This document shows, one piece after another, positions 32,601 through 43,478 of a stretch of 64,000 bases of DNA. The DNA comes from Kappaphycus alvarezii. Taxonomy: Eukaryota > Rhodophyta > Florideophyceae > Gigartinales > Solieriaceae. The stretch's first letter is position 1. Each line of letters begins with the position of its first letter. The notes under the pieces are model-generated. The model had not been told where the DNA came from. It was given only the letters and a program-made list of their open reading frames with translations, and ran no database searches. Made by a program: the position numbers and the translations under genes. The stretch covers positions 124,001 to 188,000 of the forward strand of contig NADL03000016.1 in the NCBI GenBank assembly GCA_002205965.3. The letters run 5' to 3'.

Positions 32601-35600
32601 GACACCAGGCACCCCTCTCGAACGTATACCTTGCACCTGATGGCGCGCTGCGGAACTTGGCCAAGAACAGGCCTACTCAAACTATGGCTTGATGTACCTG
32701 AAGTTCGCAAATCCCAAAACATGCGGATGCAACATTCAAACATCACGCCAGGAGGCGAACTTTGCTCTCAATAGCAATCGTGACCAAGCAGTGCAGAATA
32801 ATGCCAATGAGGAACAAACAAATAGGCCTGCTAGTACAGAGTCATTTTCATGGGATAGCCATGCATATAACTACCAAACCAGAGAAGATTTTGAATCATC
32901 ATTTACTGTGGGAACCGGAGAACTCTCAGCCTGAGTTCGCCTCGTTTGAGACGCCGGGTTATGAGCAGCCCACAGACGCGGAGGCAAAACCTAGGCAGGT
33001 AGCCAGTAATGTCGCCGGGGATTTCCCAACCTACAACGTCACACACACCTCCAGGGGGAATGATACAATTGAGGGGCTCCAGGGAACAGGGTATGCAGAT
33101 CGCAGCAGTAAGAAACTCCATTCTGGGGAAGCCAAAGAACAGTCCCACGTACCTATGGTATGACAAGCCAAGAGGCTGAGTTGGGACAAGTCAACGAGAC
33201 CAGAAACCGCCACAGCCGATGTCTGTGTTTCATCCCCAGAGTATCCGTCACAGGACATGTCAGGGCCGCAGTCGACTTCAAACTCTACAGGTGCAGCAGA
33301 TTCTGGTCGGAAAGGCTCGATCCCAGCCTCCAAGGAGAAGTCATCTGGCGACTACAGAACACAGTATACCGCAGGATGCGAGATACAAGCTATGGGTATT
33401 GGCGTTTCTCTCTGGCACCAGTTCCAAGAATGAAAGTACAGTTCCGGATTACGTCGCGGAGCCTGCAAATTGCGAGGGAACGGGTGGAGGTCAAACGATA
33501 ATGGCCGACTCGCACAATGGCACTGTGCAAGGCCCGGGTACCAGGACGAGAAAAACAGAACCGAGAGCCCGCTTTATGAGTTGAACACCCTCCCCTCTCA
33601 GCAGGAAACTGCGCCAGACACATTGAATCCGAAGGGACAGCCGATGGACAATCGATCGTCATTCCCCGATAGTGAGCCTTTTCAGTTGGAACTCGAGCTA
33701 ATGTTGATACAATCTGGGGTTCTGGCTCTCTGACTGGGGCATGGGAATGTCATCAGCCGCAGCATGGCTCCTCCCAAGTATCAGCTGAAGAAAAAAATTC
33801 CAATCAAATACCAGAGGAAGCACACGGTGCCAGACTGGGTGAGAATGACAGGACAGTTGACGAAAGGCAACCGAGATTCCAACACATTTCGAAATCCCCA
33901 TGACTTTCAGAACTTTGGAATGATGCGGAATTTTCTGCCTACGCTCCGCGGCATCGGAAGCAAGAAAACCTCGACAATGACTTTTCTTCTTACGCGCCAA
34001 GTGCTCATTCAAACTTGACAAACCGGGACGATACTGCTCCGAAAAGTCAAATCTTGCATGAGTCGACTGCATTCGATGAAAGTTTTGACACCCCCCTGTC
34101 CGAGTCCTCACTCAAGGCCAAACGGGAATCGCTTGTTGACGATCGCAGTGTCTCCTCGCAGCTGCGCCGACCGCATCTGTCAGAATTGCCCCCTCAGGTA
34201 ATCATTCTGCGAGGAACGAACCCCGCAACTTTTGCAACATACGATGCCTCCAGCTACTCGTCATTGGTCGTGAACGAAACACAGGTAGACCGAATTCAGC
34301 AGCACCGTGGAATCAGAATTTGCAGACAGAAGGAAATGGAATTCTCGGAAGTACACAGCCTGGAGAGGTGCCGGGTTTGGGGACGGAATCTGCTTTTCCT
34401 TCTCAACCTGATAATGCTCCTACGGATGCAGCAGGTGGTCCCACACTTAGGGCGACGCGCGAACATGAAATGCCAAACACTGCACCGAGCTCGTTGGCGT
34501 TCCGAGCGCAGGCTCTCTTGATCATCCTGTTGGCGGCTGGTTCAGGAGCAACTCGGTGTCGAGGATTTTTATGGAAATCAGGCATTTGAAGCGTACGCCC
34601 CTCGTTCAAAAGTTGCTCGCGAATCTGAGACTTCTCACCAAGTTCCCAATCTTTCCGCAATTCAGTCTCGAACTCAAAGTGAAGGCATTTCTCTTGAAAA
34701 TGGAGATTTTCAAGCGCGATCACTGCGGTCGGAAGTTTCTTCAGATGATCGTGCCCCAATCGAACAACCCTGGTAATTTTTACGAAGGTTCGATTCCATT
34801 TCCTCCTCAACCTGTGGCACCTGACGTTTCTGGTCTGCCCCATCAGGTAACATGGAACAGGCGGCGACGCTCCTTATCCTCCCCGGCACTTTAGCCATAC
34901 CGATTCCGGTAATGTTTCCTCACTCACAGTGGATCACGGGCTGCATGTCTCTGGGCAAGGAATAGACTTCTACAAACCCTGTGTATGAAGGTGCATTGGA
35001 TAGCAGCATGTATTCATACCCATTTTCTATAATGGATGCAGGTCCCAGTGGCGGATTAGAACATCGCCCTCCTCGTCCCGTGATGTCGTGGGGATTTGGA
35101 GGCTCCTTAGTGACTACGTTTCCTGGATGCGGCGTAGGCTATACATCGAGTATTCAAATGATGCGCCTGGCACGACCTCTCATCTAGTTCGAATTTATAA
35201 CCTTGGAAGTATTCTGAGAAATGTCGCCAATGATGACCTAGTTGCCGCCTCGGAGGCCCTGCCTCCGCCGAACCTCCCCACAAGCTCCGATGACTTGCTT
35301 CCCCTTGCGGGCATGTGTGAGCGACTTGCAAATAGGTCTGTTGGTTTGAAGGCCGATGAGGATGAGGGTAGATCAGCATTGTGGAGATTATTGGCTCTTC
35401 TGTGCAAGAACTGCACTTCTGATTGGAGAAGTCACGCAGGTTCTGCGATATCGGGCCCTACATCTGTTCCAATGTTTGGACGAGGCAACAGCTCCTCTTT
35501 CCTAGCAGGTCAAATCAAAAGGAATCGCCGTTGAAGCGGGCTAGTGTTATGTCGAAAAGAACGGAGTTAGAGCAGATGGAGGCCGCCAGTGCAGTCGAGA

Positions 35601-38242
35601 GACTAATTGCTCAGGGGAACAGTTCGGAGGCAATTCGTGTTGCCCAAGAAGCCGGGTTATGGACACTTGCATTAGTTCTGGCCTCAGCGGTCAATAGAGA
35701 GTTGTATAACCAGGCGATTTCTGCATTTGCAAAGAGCTATCTTAATGACGGCTCTGCTTTGCAGACGCTATGCTTCTCGATGGCAGAGAACGACGCGGAA
35801 ATCATTCGGAAGGCAACCTCTGCCTCGGGGCTGATGAATGGAGAAAATCAGTGGGGATTTACTTACAAGTCGTCGATCTACCATGAACTATGGAAGAAAT
35901 GGAGACAGATTCTTGAACCTGATTGAACAGCTTGGAGATGCTTTGATTTCACAGAAAGGCGATTATGTTGCTGGTCATGTATGCTACTAATATCAGGACG
36001 CATTGAATCGCTAGACGCGTTGCAAGTCGCGATGCTAGGGGGTGACAAAAAGGTCCCGGCTGGCCGCCCAAGGTCTTATGGATCCCCTGCAGTGACGCTC
36101 CAGTCGCTAGTGTTTGAAGCCATAGCAAACGTGTTGAGAGGGGAATCCTTTCCACATATTTTGCCATTCCGGCTTATTTTGGCCGAGGCGATTTGTGCAA
36201 CTGGTCGACCGGATGTGGCACTCAAGCATTGTGAATCAATCTCGAAGTCCGTGCGATCTGTGTTTGAGGCCGGTCGACAGGACATAGCCTCTCAAGTATT
36301 CACTCCCCTTTCCTTGCTAGCCTGGAGTCCTTGGAACAGAAGCTGAGATCGCATTTGGGGCTTCAGGAGGTTTCTGAGAAACGTGGTACGCTCACTTCGC
36401 TCGGTCAGTCATTATCTGCCGCCCTCGTCGATCAAATCTCTCATCTCGCATTTCCACGGCAATGAAAACATCGCAAGGGCTGATCTCCAAGGGAGACGAC
36501 TCGAGAGCTCCCATTCCGCAATCATCACCGTTGTCACGACCAGCGACTGGTTCCTACTCGTCCCCCATCCTCAGTCCCGCCAGTTCAAACAAGCCAAGGC
36601 CCTCCGGCGTTGAATCCTGTAGTTGGCACACCTATTCCGGTGCAAAGATCAACCGCAAACATGAGCGCAACATCTTTACCTGGACTGTCTGTGTCAAGTC
36701 AGATAACGGATAAGACTAGTACCACTAATTTGCACGGTCGTGGCGCAGACAGTCGACAACTTCAACCACCGAGCGGGAGGCACCGAGCAGCAACGAGAGA
36801 TGGAACTCATTTGTATCCAGAACCATTGGGGTCCTTGCGCCAGCAGACGGCGACCTCTCTCCACCGCCCCAAGTCGATCGAACAGTGGGTTCCCAATGAA
36901 TGCAGATCCGGCGCCATCTATCGGATTAGGTCGGGGTACCGGCACACGTACTCCAGGATATGACCTCTCAACAAGCCATATGAGGTCTGCATCTGTGGGC
37001 GACATGCCCATGGGAGTGATGACGGCCCGAACTTTCGTCACACGCAGAATGCGCCCAGCAACGTCTCGGGTACAAATCAGTCAATACCCTCGGGCAACAC
37101 TGTCGGCTTCTGGTCTGGATGCTGGCAATGGACACCGATCTTTAAATGGAACTACGGTTCAAGAGGCCAACTCAATCAACCCTGATGAAAAGACCTTACA
37201 TCGTCGGTCGGCCTCAGACATGACGATGGCATCGCAGACTTCCGAAAGAAAGCCTCCGAGACCTCCCCGACGCGCCCAAGTGCGTCCGTCTCTGCGATCG
37301 AAACGCCAGACGGACGAGTTGCGCCGAAGGGTTGGAGTTCCGATTCAGAGAAAGACTCATGTCTGCTTTTAGAGGTCCACCGCGTGCGCACATGGGAAAT
37401 GAGAACAAGTTTGTGTTGATAGGGAAAGAGGGAGATGGGTTATCGAAGGAGAAGACCCGGAGCCGGAAGACGACATACCACCACCGCCACCCGACGACGA
37501 CGCAATGTTTGGCGGAAGCGACGCGCAGGTTCCGACATCTGTGAGCTACGATAATCTTCGAGAGGATCAATGGACTCGCATCCGCAGCAACTTCCACGTT
37601 CTCACAGCATGCAAGATTCAAGATTCACACCGGATGTGCAAATGATGCAAGGGACGGTAATGACCCAGTCCTCAACACAAAGCCCGTACTCCGGATCATA
37701 CAACACTCATCAATCGTCAACACAAGGGGGTGCAATGTATAACTTCAGTTCTCGGGACAATATCAGTGAAACCTCAGGTACCTCATCGACAGGTGCTCCA
37801 ATGCACTTATGGCAAACAGAAGTCAGACTTCGTCACCAGCGCAACCGGCGGTTGCACAAAATAGATTCAGGTCACAATCGGGGCGAAGATCTGGGAGACG
37901 AGCCTATGTTGACACTTTCAACAAAGGTCAGCTTCCATCTGCGTCATCAGGATCTGCGGGACCCCTCGCGCGGCCTGTTATGCCGGGGATGCCTGGATTG
38001 GCGGAAAGAATAACTCAATTAATGTATTCACTCCGAGCCCTGCGCAGTCGTCAGGTACAGACTTCTCTGAGAGTGGGACAAACCAGGATTCGGGAGGTTT
38101 TGGACCTCCTTATCCGCAAGGGAGAGTGAACGAAAACGTTGTCTCTGCAGAGAACTTCATGCCGAGACCTGCGCAAGGAGCAACGTCAGCTCCATTTGAA
38201 CAGTACAGCAGGCTAGCGGGAAACCCAAGAATGCGGGCCTAG
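29692..38242 (+). pseudogene. SEC16: SEC16-like COPII scaffold gene, frame-broken
   Basis: Sec16 organises COPII vesicle budding at ER exit sites, binding Sec13, Sec23 and other coat parts. About 8.5 kb, fitting a 2,000-2,800-residue fungal Sec16. N-terminal region: Trp/Asp/Gly-rich pieces in shifting frames (DEQDWGALLKSP, DPWGQWPDLD, GWDGVDGWGDDN). A long disordered middle, 30.3-35.0 kb, includes a Gln/Met-rich stretch (QMQQQRQMQQQPPQIP, about 31322-31380). The central conserved domain and ACE1 helices are at 35.06-36.45 kb. C-terminal block: GRWVIEGEDPEPEDDIPPPP with DDDAMFGG (about 37430-37513). Reading ends NPRMRA-stop at 38242. The frame changes at least a dozen times without GT-AG introns at the breaks I checked. 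Start uncertain (29692 is the first good ATG). It is either a recent pseudogene or an indel-laden assembly of a live gene. Confidence 0.8.
35062..36460 (+). other. SEC16: SEC16 central conserved domain and ACE1 core
   Basis: The most diagnostic part of the locus. RPPRPVMSWGFGGSLVTTFP at about 35065-35124 matches the family's 'P...FGFGG....FP' opening. After a -1 shift: TSHLVRIYNLGSILRNVAND, then ADEDEGRSALWRLLALLCKN (about 35352-35411), the 'ALW.LL.LL' end of the domain that pairs with Sec13. The ACE1 helical unit begins after another shift: ASAVERLIAQGNSSEAIRVA, QEAGLWTLALVLASAVNREL (about 35586-35703), NLIEQLGDALISQKGDYVAG (about 35918-35977, another frame), SGRIESLDALQVAMLGGDKK (about 35987), FPHILPFRLILAEAICATGR and KHCESISKSV (about 36150-36250), then SLESLEQKLRSHLGLQEVSE in yet another frame. 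Five frames in 1.4 kb, yet all helices remain in order. Confidence 0.85.
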
Positions 38243-38889
38243 ATAAATTTTTTGATGGTCGCCAAGATTCGGCCTCTTCAATCAAATGGACGCGCAAACC
38301 ACATCTTGATCTCAATTAAGTTTTGGCAGAGAGGAACAGGTTAGCCTAATCTCTAGAGTAGAAGCCAACATTGGCTTGCAATCATGCTCCACGGTATGTA
38401 CGAACCACTCAATCCCAGGTAATCGGTTTGGAGGATCACGGCGTATGCTCTGTCTAACATATGTAAGGTACCGCTCTATGAACGTTTCTGCCCTACCTCT
38501 GCACCCCGTTTCAACTCGGGAAAAAGTGGGACAGTTTAATATTTGGAAAGTAGGGTCATTTCGTAAAGTGATGCTAGTTGTTCCCTTAGGATTAAGCTTT
38601 GGATGTAGGCACACAGACCTAAGATCAGCAGCGCGCGCAGATCACTGTACAAGACGGGCCGGAGACCGGCCAACAGGCATGCAGTATTCGACATTGACGC
38701 CGCAGCAGAGTGCCTTGAGTGCGGACTTCCGTACCCTTTCCATATATCTCCATTGTCCTTACTGCTACGTTGCGTGCGACGTATCTTAGTAGCCCATAGG
38801 CGTCCGGGTGCCAACCTCCGAGGGTAGAGGTAGGGACAGGAACAAGCCTACCTTAGCTATAATACTGGAACCACGACGAAAATTCTCTC
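38243..38889. other. No recognised gene downstream of SEC16
   Basis: Frames at 38312-38614 (-), 38376-38789 (+) and 38536-38814 (-) overlap and show no motif I know. No clear terminator or repeat. Confidence 0.4.
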
Positions 38890-39364
38890 GGGTCAACACT
38901 AGTCATGAGTCCTGGAGATTGGGCACAATTCACCCATGCTTTCACGGGAGGAGCATTGAGGCCCAAACAGCCTGCCTCCTATTGTCGTCAGGGGAATCTC
39001 TTCCAGCACTCTTTTTTGGATTGCGTCCGTCAATGTCCTCTGCGATCGGGTTTTGCTGAAGCAGAAAGCCTGAAGGGGAGGTCCTGGATTGCGTTCAAGA
39101 CCGGGACCACGCGCAGTGGGCGTTCAAGGTGCTTGGTGCGTTGAAAAACTTCTAATCGAAGCGGGCAGAAGGGCTGCGCACAGCCTGTTTGACGAAGAGC
39201 TGGACAAGAGGAAGGCAGCGGCTGCAATGGACTTTGCACATGTGAATCCCACACCTCAGCTATGGCTTTCCCGTCGTCAGCTTGACTGGGAGCTGCAGCT
39301 CTCGAAATATGTCAGAGTCGAGTACTCATCTCATCAAATTTCGCAGTGCCTTCCGCCGTGCTAG
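38890..39364 (+). pseudogene. Unidentified coding remnant, Cys/His-containing
   Basis: Overlapping plus frames. One, 38905-39144, reads PKQPASYCRQGNLFQHSFLD with CVRQCPLR: spaced Cys and His reminiscent of the zinc-ribbon tail of LINE reverse transcriptases ('C..C....E...H.F..C'), but the spacing is not convincing. The next, 39089-39364, reads GAWCVEKLLIEAGRRAAHSL and FDEELDKRKAAAAMDFAHVN, helical. A shifted piece DRDHAQWAFKVLGALKNF links them. I cannot assign a family. Confidence 0.3.
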
Positions 39365-39439
39365 ATGGTGGTACCACGTGTGCCAATCTTGCAGACACGG
39401 AAGCAGTTGCGCAGAGCTAGAATGACCTGTGTGTTTTCT

Positions 39440-40130
39440 AGAGGTCGATGATATTGTCGAGGAACGGCGTCAAGGACTGAATGTGAGCTTGCGAAGCACT
39501 TCTGTGTAGTCCTAGGAGCCCACTGGAGCGTTTAGAACGATAGGGTCTAAATTGTATTCTCCTGCGTAATGTCTGGTGGGTAAAGGACTGACTCCTGCGT
39601 TGTAGGCCACTGGATTCGGCATTTCGCCATGGATACATCAGTCCCCTGCTTAATTCAACTGAGGAAGAGAGGATAGGTAACGCTTTACGCAGCTTGCCGT
39701 TGCGTGCGTTTATGTATCCATCGTCATGGTACCAAAGCTGAAGAGAGACAATATTTACTCATTACTTACTGAGATCACGAAACAGCAAACTGGCGAGATG
39801 CTGTTCCTTGTTCCCTGATCTCGGGATTTGTTGGATATTGAGGATTACAGGGGTCAGCCCCAGGTCGAACAGAACCGCCCTGAGGTTGTCGCCTTGCTGC
39901 GTTCCTTCTTTGCATAGGATTGCGTGACGACCGATCCATACGAATGCGGGGTCATTTGCATAGCACTGTGCAACCCATGGAAACAATTCGGGAATAAGTT
40001 TGACTGCTCAAGAAATTTAATCGAATGCACAAATTGAACTCATTCATGAAATCTACCGACAGCATGGCCTATTCGGAGCCAAGGCCGAATAACTTCACAG
40101 CCCGTCGGAACCTGTGGAAGGCCTTATGGG
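39440..40130 (-). pseudogene. Non-LTR-type reverse transcriptase fragment
   Basis: RVT_1-type polymerase. On the minus strand: LSVDFMNEFNLCIRLNFL at about 40071-40018 (family 'L..DF.NAFN...R...L', first catalytic Asp), then FPELFPWVAQCYANDPAFVW, CKEGTQQGDNLRAVLFDLGL and TPVILNIQ (frame 39986-39762; family 'G..QGDPLGP.LF.L.L.P'), then LWYHDDGYINARNGKLRKAL at about 39737-39680, containing the catalytic box W-Y-H-D-D at 39720-39734. The QQGD and W-Y-x-D-D-G spelling is typical of LINE-like elements rather than LTR elements. Two frameshifts. No endonuclease seen. The catalytic aspartates are intact. Confidence 0.75.
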
Positions 40131-42000
40131 CGACGGTGTTAGTGCCAGATCTGGTGGCGAAACCTAGGCGTTAGAGGTATGCAGCGTTTCAAATTGGAGT
40201 TGTCTAAGGTCACAGTGTACAGTACATGAAAACAGTGGTAGTAAATAGCAGCAGTTCAGAACCTCAACGCCGCCCTATACACCCTGCAGTCTGTCCCTAT
40301 TTTAAAATGCCAAGGCCCGGGTTATCACTCCGCGAGGGATTTAGCAGAGCATTTCAAGGTCTTTACTCGTGGTAATCCAGCACCCACTACGGCGCCACTT
40401 ATTCTCTTCCAGACCCTGGGGACGAATTTCGCAGAAATTCCGGAAGTCGCAAGGTGAAGATATGTGGGGTGACTAAGCACCGAGTAGCATGTAACGTCCG
40501 ACCTCGAAATAAGAACGTTCGATCTCTTTTTGCTAGCTGAAGTGGGCCTTGCGCGAAAGTCATGTTGTTATGAAGTGAAGCACTCGGAGGATGTGTTGGT
40601 ACACTTTCAACAGTCGACCACCGTCATTCGGGAACGATGACGTGTAAGGCATTATTGTCAGTTTACAAGTAGGAAGGATTAAAGCAGAGCGGAAACGATG
40701 AAAGATCAGGGAGTAGAGTTCCTTCCGTCTAACCGGACTGTTGTCGCGGATCATTACAATTAGCTGCTCGATGATTCTTGGCCCCGAAGACGGTACGAGA
40801 AAAGTCGCAAAGCCCTCCCCGTAAAGGGGGGGTAGTTCTGGTGCTCTGCTGCTTAGAGGGATTGACGGCTGTTTCCAAAGAGGAAGGGACCCCTTCTACG
40901 CACTCATAAAGCGTCTTGGTCCCACTGATTTTGTGGATAATGTCGTTTGTCGTGCTTATGTATACAAAACTGTTGCCAGACCAAGCACCTCTTTCGCCGT
41001 GGACATCGAAGTTACGGGCGCAATACCTTATTATTCCTAGCTATTGAAGAGCTTTGATACTTAGCTCGATGCAACTCGGCATCTCGCATCACCACCGAGC
41101 AGCATTTTCTCTGGGGGATCGATTTCTGCCACAACCCTTGAGTCAACGCCGAATTCGGTGTTCATAACATCTTCGAACGGTGCTCCCCACTCAATACATG
41201 CACTCTTTTGTTGGAAGGAAAACAATACTTTCCACGACTTATCCAGCGTACAACCCGCAGCCTTTAAATATAGAAGACACTGGATCGCGTACATCATTGA
41301 CACTCTATTATTGCCCATGCCAGTTTGGCACTTAACAGTGGAGAATCTATTCTCCAAGCGGTCTATTGCGAGTACAAACAGCCCTTACTTTCCTCATGGC
41401 TTGTACTAAATCAGGATCTCTCCTCGAGTCGTGATCCATATCTGTAATGCGATGTGATAGGTAAACGCCGTGCCCGAGATATTCTACGCAGGTGTTTCAC
41501 CGTGGCGCTGTGCGAACTCTATCTTTTTTGAGACCAAGGCGTCTAAAAGTTCTCCATGCAGTTCCACGGGCTCTTGCTCAAGTAGATGGAATGTCTCCTT
41601 CCGACTCCACTTCACTTCGTCTTCAATTCTATCATAACTGATAAAATCTGAAGTAATATCCTCGACAGAGTTACCGAATGCCGGCAGTCATCACTCGTCA
41701 ACGCTGGAATGCGTCCGGCAGGTGCAAATCCGTTAAGGCCCACGCCGTGCAATTATCTCAATAGAAAGCTGTACATAGGAGGACTCCTGTGGGTCCACGG
41801 AACCGCAAACAGGTTTGAGTATCTAGCCCCACAATCATGCCTGCTCTCAACAATCGATGTTTGATGTACATCTCGGCAAATCATAAGCGGTGATGGGTTA
41901 TAAGCGAACAGCGTGAAACCGAGTGGTCCCTGAGTTGGGACTAGAATTGTATTGCACCCACCTACCATTTCTATGAGCTTTAGCAAAAATAACCAAGTAA
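40131..42000 (-). pseudogene. Unidentified coding region upstream of the RT
   Basis: Minus-strand pieces: 41986-41753 (MLKLIEMVGGCNTILVPTQG), an open stretch without ATG at about 41690-41490 reading SVEDITSDFISYDRIEDEVK, WSRKETFHLLEQEPVELHGE and LLDALVSKKIEFAQRHGETP, and 41357-41061 (MENRFSTVKCQTGMGNNRVS, SFQQKSACIEWGAPFEDVMN). They share strand with the RT fragment at 40.1-39.4 kb and could be an ORF1 or the 5' part of the same element, or an unrelated gene. I recognise no domain. Frames at 40560-40754 (-) are unassigned. Confidence 0.35.
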
Positions 42001-43478
42001 CGACTCCGCATTACTTGCCTGAAAATTCAGGGGTTAGAACCACTTCCGCGGCACTAGCGGCAGTAGAGAAGCAACCTTACCGCTCCTATAACGTCGACGT
42101 ACTCTGAACCATAGGAATCCAAGTAGGTACCGCTGCTAGTGGGGACAGAGAACGTTTCGATAACAGCGCCTGCGTCTAATAGTATGGCTTGCAGAGGGAT
42201 CTCACATCCGAGGAGTTACCTCCGACTCAAAACTGCCGCGCTCTATCTGTTTAGAGAACAGAACGGTCATAAAAGGAAACATAACCATCGCCTGCATAAT
42301 TCAGCGGTACCTCTATTCAGAAGCCTCACTGCGAACTGCCAACAGTCCATAACAACATCCAATTTGAATGGTTTCGGTGGCATCACAAATCCGGAAAGCT
42401 GTTCTTCGCAATATAGCGTTCAGTGTTCCCTCCCTATGTTCATGGTTCCCTTCCTGAAATCTTTTTAACGTTCAGGGAGGAATGCAAACAGATTGGGAAA
42501 TCCTTACTGGGAAGAGAAATGTCCGTAAATAGTTGTCTGCCACAACTCTCTTGCCTCTGAGGCCCATAAGAGACATTGGCACACCCTCAGCAGCCTTGTT
42601 GTCACTGCATTAACGTATCAGAGACATTCAATAGCTGCTGATGCAATCGCAAGGGCCTTGAGTTCCCCGTTTGTAGTGTATTGGTCCTCTTGATGATCAC
42701 ACTCCACTTTTTGGTCGTTGCAGCGTACGTTTCTGAAGATGAACACTTGTGTCTCTATCGACAGGGACTCTGTGATTCATTCTCATCCTGTGGATTCAGA
42801 AGCAAGTCCACTCTGATCCGGTCTTAGCTTGAACTATGATCATCTAAATCACGAATGACATTCTCTCGAAGCTCCGTGCTACTTTAATTACAAATCGTAT
42901 CCTACTGTAGCTTGAAACGGAGAGGGAGGCAATAAGGGCGCTGCTAAAGGAACAGTAGAGACGATGGCAATGGGTTTCAGATAGTTGGGGCAAAGGTCAA
43001 TGGGTTTACCTGGATTCCCACAAGAATCCAGACGAGACCCCTTTTATAGACAGTACTGTACTGTAGCTCTACTTTAGAACTTCTATACTCGTGTTAAATC
43101 AGTAGAAATTACTAGAAAATAGAATTGTAACTATAGAATTGTACTATCCAGAATATGACCAAGTAAATAAATCGATGACGTGGGGTCCGGGTCAAATAAA
43201 AACATTGAAGGGAAATCAAACTCCTAAATTCATTCAAGGCGATGAAGTTTCTCTGTTACACCACTGTGTAATAGAGAACTGAAATAACAAAAGCGAACAA
43301 GTCTCTATTACACAGCGTTGTAATAGAGACATTTTCACACTATTCCACCCCCGAACTGTTGACTTCCTCGTCAACGGTATTGCGGTAGTATATTTTGTTT
43401 TTAAATATGATGCTGAAAAGCCTCAGTTGCCATGACAGATCCATCTTCCATAGCATATAAAAAGTACCTCGCTAGTTG
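42001..43478. other. No recognised gene; twin hairpins at 43250-43330
   Basis: A 109-codon frame (42139-42468, +) has no known motif. A GTAC-type repeat, acagtactgtactgtagc, is near 43050. Two neighbouring inverted repeats with almost the same arms: tctctgttaca-ccactg-tgtaatagaga (43250-43277) and gtctctattaca-cagcgt-tgtaatagagac (43301-43330), the second perfect. Confidence 0.45.
43250..43330. repeat. Tandem pair of hairpin-forming inverted repeats
   Basis: Hairpin 1 at 43250-43277 has 11-base arms with one mismatch and a 6-base loop. Hairpin 2 at 43301-43330 has perfect 12-base arms (gtctctattaca / tgtaatagagac) and a 6-base loop. Their arms are near-identical to each other, so the unit is duplicated about 51 bases apart. 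Confidence 0.75.

Noticed and set aside
29692-38242. Frame changes in SEC16 explained by introns
   Set aside because: At the breaks checked (about 35130, 35480, 35920, 35980, 37415) conserved residues continue across a one- or two-base shift with no room for a GT...AG intron, so indels fit better.
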